Source: Candidatus Peregrinibacteria bacterium (GTDB taxonomy: Bacteria; Patescibacteriota; Gracilibacteria; UM-FILTER-43-11). From it: 7,792 nucleotides of DNA. Position numbers and translations under genes: made by a program. The stretch is from the NCBI GenBank assembly GCA_030618315.1, contig JAUXDO010000054.1, forward strand, positions 1-7,792, in the 5' to 3' direction. Of this stretch, positions 4,267 to 7,792 are shown in pieces. Each line of letters starts with the position of its first letter. The first letter of the stretch is position 1. The notes under the pieces are model-generated. The model did not search any database and was not told where the DNA came from. It saw only the letters and a list, made by a program, of their open reading frames with translations.

Positions 4267-5994
4267 TTACATCTTCTTCGGTATCTCAATCCCTAAAAGA
4301 TTTAATCCATCCTCCATAACTTTAATCACCGATGCCACAATAAGCAACCGTGACTTTTTGAGTTCTTCTGTTTCAGCTTTTATTATCGGATTACCATTAT
4401 AGAAGGTGTTGAAATGCTGAGCGAGTTCATACAGGTAATTTGCAATATGATTCGGTTTAAAATCCTTTGCGGAATGAGAAATCATATCAAAATAAGCCAT
4501 TAAATGAGTTAAAACAATCATTTCTGCGTCAGATGTTGCGGATAAATCAAAATTAGTGATATCACCTTCGCTATAATTGGATTTTCGTATTATTGATTTT
4601 GCCCTGGTCGCTGTATACATCAAATAAGGAGCACTATTACCCTCAAACGAAAGAACCTTATCCCAATCAAAAGTAATATTAGTAGTACGGCTCTGAGAAA
4701 GAATATTGTATTTAACAGCACCGATTCCCATAATTCTGGCTAATTCCTTTGACTCAGACTCGGATAAATCAAGCCCCTTATCTTTCGCAAGTAATAGCGC
4801 ACGCTCACCAGCTTCATTGAGCACCTCCTCCAGTAAAATGATATTCCCCTTCCTTGTGCTCATCTTTGTATCTTTAAACTGCATACGTCCAAAAGACACA
4901 TGTACATTTTTTGCAGTGGTCAGTTTTAGTTTTGATTCAGCAAAGAATAATTGTTTAAAGTAAAATTCCTGTGCAACATCAACTACATTTACCATTAAAT
5001 CCGGATGCCATGTATTTTCCCAGTATTTTATGCGGGCGAGATCACGAGTTGCATAAAGCGTTGCCCCGTCAGATTTGCGGACAAGGACAGGTACATCTTC
5101 AGGTTCTTCTGGTTTAATAATCCATGAACCGCCGTCTCCATCAACTATAATCCCCTTCTCTCTGCCAAAATCAAGGATTTCGCTCATCTTATCTTCATAA
5201 AAACTTTCTCCGTTGATTACGTCAAATTCAATATTTAAACGACTGTAGACTTTTCCAAACTCATCCAGACTTTTCTTGACGATATACTCCCATAACTCTC
5301 TGTTTTCCTTGTCACCATCCTCTAACATTTTAAATTCAGCACGGCCAAAATCATCTAATTCAGGATTTTTTTCTGCCTCATCATGAAATTTTACATACAA
5401 CTTAAGTAATTCGGGAATCGGATCTTTTTCTATCACCTTCATATCACCCCATGTATGTATTGCGTAAATAAGTTTTCCAAATTGTGTACCCCAATCACCC
5501 AGATAGTTATCATTTACGACCTTATAACCGATTCGCTTATAAATCTTTTTAATAGAATCACCAATAATAGTTGAAAGTAGATGATGAACACCCATCGGCT
5601 TTGCTACATTTGGATGTGAGGTGTCGATAACCATTGTTTTACCGGTTTCTTCATCCAATGAGCTTGATAGATATTCATCAAAATTTTCAATCAGAGACTG
5701 ACATTCAGTTGTATAAAATTTGTGTTCAACCCAGAAGTTGATAAAACCCGGTCCGGCAATTTCCACTTTCTCAAAAATAGATTTATCCAAGCTGGAAATA
5801 ATCTCCTCCGCAACATCTCTCGGACGTTTCCCCTCTTTACCAGAAATCAGCATCGCCGTATTACATGAAAAATGACCATGTTCTATGGTTTTAGTTTTTT
5901 CAATTCTAATATCTTCAATACACACATCAAAACCTGCTTTTTGTGTAGCCTTATATACTATTTCCTGAATTGCGTTTAGATTATGTTTTTGCAT
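4267..5994 (-). CDS. argS: Arginyl-tRNA synthetase
   Basis: This 575-residue class I aminoacyl-tRNA synthetase charges tRNA-Arg with arginine in the cytosol. Domain order is the N-terminal additional domain (about 1-90), the Rossmann catalytic core with the signature region HPNVAKPMGVHHLLSTIIGD (127-146), GDWGTQFG (166-173) and KMSTRKG (377-383), then the DALR anticodon-binding domain (about 450-575, starting near NSAPYLMYTATRA). Length is typical. The HIGH element is odd: where most ArgRS have PFHVGHLRST this one has PMGVHHLLST, exchanging the first His and the Gly; the second His is kept. The ATG at 5994 is preferred over an in-frame TTG at 6021, which falls inside a hairpin arm and would add nine residues without family support. 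The tRNA-Phe gene follows. The stop is TAA. Confidence 0.97.
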   Translation of the reverse strand: MQKHNLNAIQEIVYKATQKAGFDVCIEDIRIEKTKTIEHGHFSCNTAMLISGKEGKRPRDVAEEIISSLDKSIFEKVEIAGPGFINFWVEHKFYTTECQSLIENFDEYLSSSLDEETGKTMVIDTSHPNVAKPMGVHHLLSTIIGDSIKKIYKRIGYKVVNDNYLGDWGTQFGKLIYAIHTWGDMKVIEKDPIPELLKLYVKFHDEAEKNPELDDFGRAEFKMLEDGDKENRELWEYIVKKSLDEFGKVYSRLNIEFDVINGESFYEDKMSEILDFGREKGIIVDGDGGSWIIKPEEPEDVPVLVRKSDGATLYATRDLARIKYWENTWHPDLMVNVVDVAQEFYFKQLFFAESKLKLTTAKNVHVSFGRMQFKDTKMSTRKGNIILLEEVLNEAGERALLLAKDKGLDLSESESKELARIMGIGAVKYNILSQSRTTNITFDWDKVLSFEGNSAPYLMYTATRAKSIIRKSNYSEGDITNFDLSATSDAEMIVLTHLMAYFDMISHSAKDFKPNHIANYLYELAQHFNTFYNGNPIIKAETEELKKSRLLIVASVIKVMEDGLNLLGIEIPKKM

Positions 5995-6014
5995 GACGAA
6001 ATTAAGATACCATA

Positions 6015-6063
6015 TTTCCAATTGACTTCCAATCGACCAAGTCTATAGGAAGTCAATTGGAAA
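6015..6063. repeat. Perfect 16-bp inverted repeat in the argS leader
   Basis: TTTCCAATTGACTTCC (6015-6030) and its exact reverse complement (6048-6063) enclose 17 bp in which GAC-CAA-GTC (6035-6043) can form a mini-stem. No T-tract follows on either strand, so it is not a normal terminator. On the minus strand it would lie in the untranslated leader of argS, its near edge 20 bp before the ATG at 5994, downstream of the likely -10 box near 6092. It could act as a leader hairpin affecting argS translation or stability, or as a protein-binding dyad; which is not known. Confidence 0.75.
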
Positions 6064-6086
6064 AAACCTACTCCTAAATTCACGCA

Positions 6087-6123
6087 ATTATATATTTGAA
6101 ATTAGATATCAATGTGATAGAGT
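6087..6123. promoter_or_regulatory. Probable divergent promoter region for argS (-) and the CNNM gene (+)
   Basis: On the minus strand a consensus TATAAT occupies 6092-6087, placing the argS start near 6080 and giving a leader of about 86 nt that includes the inverted repeat; its -35 box is poor. On the plus strand TTGAAA (6096-6101) with a weak TAGAGT (6118-6123) at 16 bp could serve the CNNM gene. The two would overlap. This is a suggestion from motif matches in the only intergenic space between the divergent genes. Confidence 0.4.
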
Positions 6124-6155
6124 AGTTAGTACTTAATAATTAAACCAAAAACAAA

Positions 6156-7400
6156 GTGGAAAGTAGCTTGGCGATCCTAATAATCCTTATTATTCTTTCA
6201 GGAGCCTTCTCCGGAGCAGAAATTGCATTAACTTCTCTTACCCCAGCAAAAGTAAAACTATTAAAAGATGATAAACGCTTTGGGTCGAAGGCTGTTTTTA
6301 AGTTAAAAAGCAAACCAGAAAGGCTTCTTATTACAATCCTGATAGGCAATAATCTGGTAAATATTTTGGCGACAGTTGTTGCAACAGTTTGGGGAATGAA
6401 AGTTTTCGGAGACAATGCAATAGGTATTGTAACCGGTGTACTAACATTTGTAGTACTGGTATTCGGTGAAATAACACCAAAAACCTTCGCCCAAAAATAT
6501 GCTGAAAGTTTCGCAAGAGCTATGGCCTACCCATTACTTTGGATCACTTACGTGCTTTATCCGATTATCTGGCTGTTAAACAAGTTCATACACGGCCTGA
6601 TGCGCGTTTTTAAGGCTCAGAATCCTATCAGTACAATGAGTGAAGAAGAATTACTCGCCATGGTGGATATCGGAACTCAGGAAGGTGTGATTGAGGAACA
6701 CGAGCAGGAATTTATAGAAAATGTATTGGAATTTACAGATACTTCTGTTGAAGAAATAATGACTTTAGAAAAAGACATTGAAAACATCTCATCTGATACA
6801 CCGATTCAGGAAGCTGCTCATTTTTTTGTAGAACATTCTCATTCAAGAATTCCTGTATATAAAGGAAATACCGACAACGTTATCGGAATCGTAACCGTAC
6901 ACGATGTACTTCGCTTACTGCACAATCCACAAGAAGTTAAAACTTTGGATGGCCTTCACTATCAAAAAGTGATAATTGTTCCGAAAACAAAATCTATCAA
7001 CAAGTTATTCCTGGAATTCAAAAAACGCAGACATCATATAGCTATGGTAGTTGATGAGCATGGTAAAATAGTAGGTTTGGTAACTCTTGAAGACATTCTG
7101 GAAGAAATTGTAGGCGACATTGCAGATGAACAGGATAGAGATGAAAGATCAGTTATTAGTATCGGGAAAAACGAATGGGAAGCTGATGGCGATGCAACAA
7201 TTGAGGAAATCAACTTTGTAGTACAATCGGAAATAGAATACCCGGAACACCAGACAATCGGTCTGCTTATACTTGAACAGCTTCATGGCTTTCCAAGAGA
7301 AGGTGAAAAGATTCAATACGACGGCTATGAATTTCAGGTTATAAGTATGAGTAAAAAGAAAATTGAAAAGGTGGCGATTACTAAATTGAATAATAACTAA
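6156..7400 (+). CDS. CNNM/CorC-family membrane protein with CBS pair (putative divalent-cation transporter)
   Basis: The 414-residue protein has the usual three-part layout of the CNNM/CorC (older name: hemolysin C-like) family, membrane proteins linked to magnesium or cobalt export. The DUF21 membrane domain (about 1-160) shows the conserved SGAEIA (19-24), GNNLVNI (64-70) and FGEITPKTFA (103-112) motifs of the transport site, with hydrophobic helices at 4-24, about 57-80, 87-107 and 122-142. A CBS pair follows (about 203-260 and 272-325, usually binding adenine nucleotides), then the CorC_HlyC domain (about 335-412). Length and motifs are normal, so it should be functional; the cation carried cannot be told from sequence. 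The start is a GTG at 6156, with a TTG at 6168 as the alternative; no Shine-Dalgarno is seen. Repetitive DNA begins directly after the TAA stop. Confidence 0.93.
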   Translation: MESSLAILIILIILSGAFSGAEIALTSLTPAKVKLLKDDKRFGSKAVFKLKSKPERLLITILIGNNLVNILATVVATVWGMKVFGDNAIGIVTGVLTFVVLVFGEITPKTFAQKYAESFARAMAYPLLWITYVLYPIIWLLNKFIHGLMRVFKAQNPISTMSEEELLAMVDIGTQEGVIEEHEQEFIENVLEFTDTSVEEIMTLEKDIENISSDTPIQEAAHFFVEHSHSRIPVYKGNTDNVIGIVTVHDVLRLLHNPQEVKTLDGLHYQKVIIVPKTKSINKLFLEFKKRRHHIAMVVDEHGKIVGLVTLEDILEEIVGDIADEQDRDERSVISIGKNEWEADGDATIEEINFVVQSEIEYPEHQTIGLLILEQLHGFPREGEKIQYDGYEFQVISMSKKKIEKVAITKLNNN

Positions 7401-7401
7401 T

Positions 7402-7500
7402 TCAGCTTCGCGTGGCTCAAATGGTGGCTCAGCTTCGCGTGGCTCAAATGGTGGACCACAACCTGAGCCACAACCTGAGCCACAACCTGAAGCCACAACT
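7402..7500. repeat. Tandem 27-bp (x2) and 12-bp (x3) repeats between the CNNM and DedA genes
   Basis: Two 27-bp units starting TCAGCTTCGCGTGGCTCA (7402-7428 and 7429-7455) differ at a single base. They are followed by 12-bp units CCACAACCTGAG at 7456-7467, 7468-7479 and 7480-7491 (last base changed) and a degenerate remnant to 7500. GTGGCTCA occurs at 7412, 7424 and 7439, and its complement TGAGCCAC at 7464 and 7476, so several alternative hairpins are possible, but no T-tract makes a terminator. Both periods are multiples of three and the frame beginning at 7402 is open to a TAA at 7507, reading as Gly/Ser-rich then Pro-Gln-Pro-Glu repeats; no start codon precedes it in that frame. The block is clearly richer in G and C than its surroundings. 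Confidence 0.85.
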
Positions 7501-7511
7501 GAAATATAAAT

Positions 7512-7792
7512 ATGGACGGTCTAATCGAATTCGCCAAAGAAATAATAATGAACTACGGATATGGTGGGATTTTTGTTCTGACAACTGCTGAGCAATTTAT
7601 CTTCCCTGTCCCTGCTGATATTTTCATCACAACCGGTACAGGTCTTGGTCTTTCGTTTTCCAAAATACTCTGGATAATATCCTTTTCCGCAGTAGTCGGC
7701 TCACTTATCGGATACTTTTTAGGTAAATATTTAGGTCACCCTGTAATTCAATGGTTATTTGGAAAGAAAGCACTTGATAAAGGTGAAAGATT
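7512..7792 (+). CDS. DedA-family membrane protein, 3' end outside the window
   Basis: The visible 93 residues match the N-terminal half of the DedA (SNARE-associated/VTT domain) family, inner-membrane proteins implicated in lipid carrier flipping and membrane homeostasis. A hydrophobic segment (about 16-45) contains the family hallmark Glu-x-x-x-FPVPADIF (near 27-38); then comes a Gly-rich stretch and a second hydrophobic segment (about 50-75) ending in the conserved GSLIGYFLGKYLGHP. The ATG at 7512 lies 2 bp after the stop of the repeat-encoded frame and 111 bp after the CNNM gene, so transcription from the CNNM promoter is possible. No Shine-Dalgarno is seen. The gene is partial only because the window ends; nothing suggests it is broken. 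Confidence 0.9.
   Translation, partial: MDGLIEFAKEIIMNYGYGGIFVLTTAEQFIFPVPADIFITTGTGLGLSFSKILWIISFSAVVGSLIGYFLGKYLGHPVIQWLFGKKALDKGER

Noticed and set aside
4139..4402. Plus-strand 87-codon open frame over the tRNA-Phe gene
   Set aside because: It is antisense to the tRNA and the end of argS; its opening residues (VARGRIELPTQRF-like) are the well-known translation artefact of tRNA genes.
4706..4963. Plus-strand frame inside argS
   Set aside because: Antisense to the conserved KMSTRKG region of ArgRS; serine-rich shadow sequence.
5995..6021. Upstream TTG start for ArgRS
   Set aside because: It adds nine unsupported residues and lies within the 16-bp inverted repeat; the ATG at 5994 gives the normal family length.
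6140..6516. Two minus-strand frames inside the start of the CNNM gene
   Set aside because: They lie opposite the conserved DUF21 motifs and have no independent support.
7149..7496. Minus-strand 115-codon frame with Cys/Gly and Pro/Glu repeats
   Set aside because: Its repeats are the reverse reading of the 12-bp and 27-bp tandem DNA repeats, and the remainder is antisense to the CNNM gene; it has no recognisable protein features.
1..7792. Alternative genetic code with TGA as glycine (as in some candidate phyla)
   Set aside because: No in-frame TGA occurs in any of the nine genes. No gene uses TGA as stop either, so the test is weak, but nothing here requires recoding.

Overview
The window looks like a chromosomal segment of an AT-rich, anaerobic or microaerophilic bacterium. 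Evidence for this is a Fur/PerR-type regulator next to a rubrerythrin and a superoxide reductase, which is the usual oxygen-defence set of anaerobes. Promoters are of the sigma70 type (TTGAAA, 16-17 bp, TATAAT), all stops are TAA or TAG with no in-frame TGA, and no gene has a recognisable Shine-Dalgarno sequence. Repeat-rich intergenic spacers and the style of the proteins suggest a candidate-phylum lineage such as Patescibacteria/CPR. That placement is a weak inference.

Layout. 1-1542 (+): thymidylate synthase (thyA) and dihydrofolate reductase (dfrA/folA), a functional pair for dTMP synthesis and folate recycling, separated by a spacer full of TTGTAGG / TACAACTTAAATCAT repeats. 1543-1715: an imperfect palindromic intergenic repeat whose right end supplies the -35 box of the next gene. 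1754-3239 (+): a PerR-like regulator with a near-perfect Fur/Per-type operator over its transcription start, then rubrerythrin and 2Fe-type superoxide reductase (desulfoferrodoxin). The last is preceded by four 11-bp tandem repeats. 3240-3549: a non-coding stretch with its own good promoter and a 26-nt inverted repeat enclosing about 110 nt, a candidate structured leader RNA, small RNA or MITE. 3550-3933 (+): a four-helix membrane protein of unknown function, closed by a very long terminator hairpin.

4104-5994 (-): argS and, 52 bp downstream, a tRNA-Phe(GAA) gene followed by an intrinsic terminator. The ArgRS has an unusual HIGH signature. A 16-bp perfect hairpin lies between the argS start and its probable promoter. 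6156-7400 (+): a CNNM/CorC-type membrane protein (DUF21, two CBS, CorC_HlyC domain). 7402-7500: tandem 27-bp and 12-bp repeats that read as an open, Pro/Gln/Glu- and Gly/Ser-rich peptide in the frame shifted from the CNNM gene. 7512-7792 (+): the start of a DedA-family membrane protein, cut by the window edge.

The best candidates for something undescribed are the 3358-3519 element, the altered ArgRS HIGH motif and the coding-like repeat tail after the CNNM gene.
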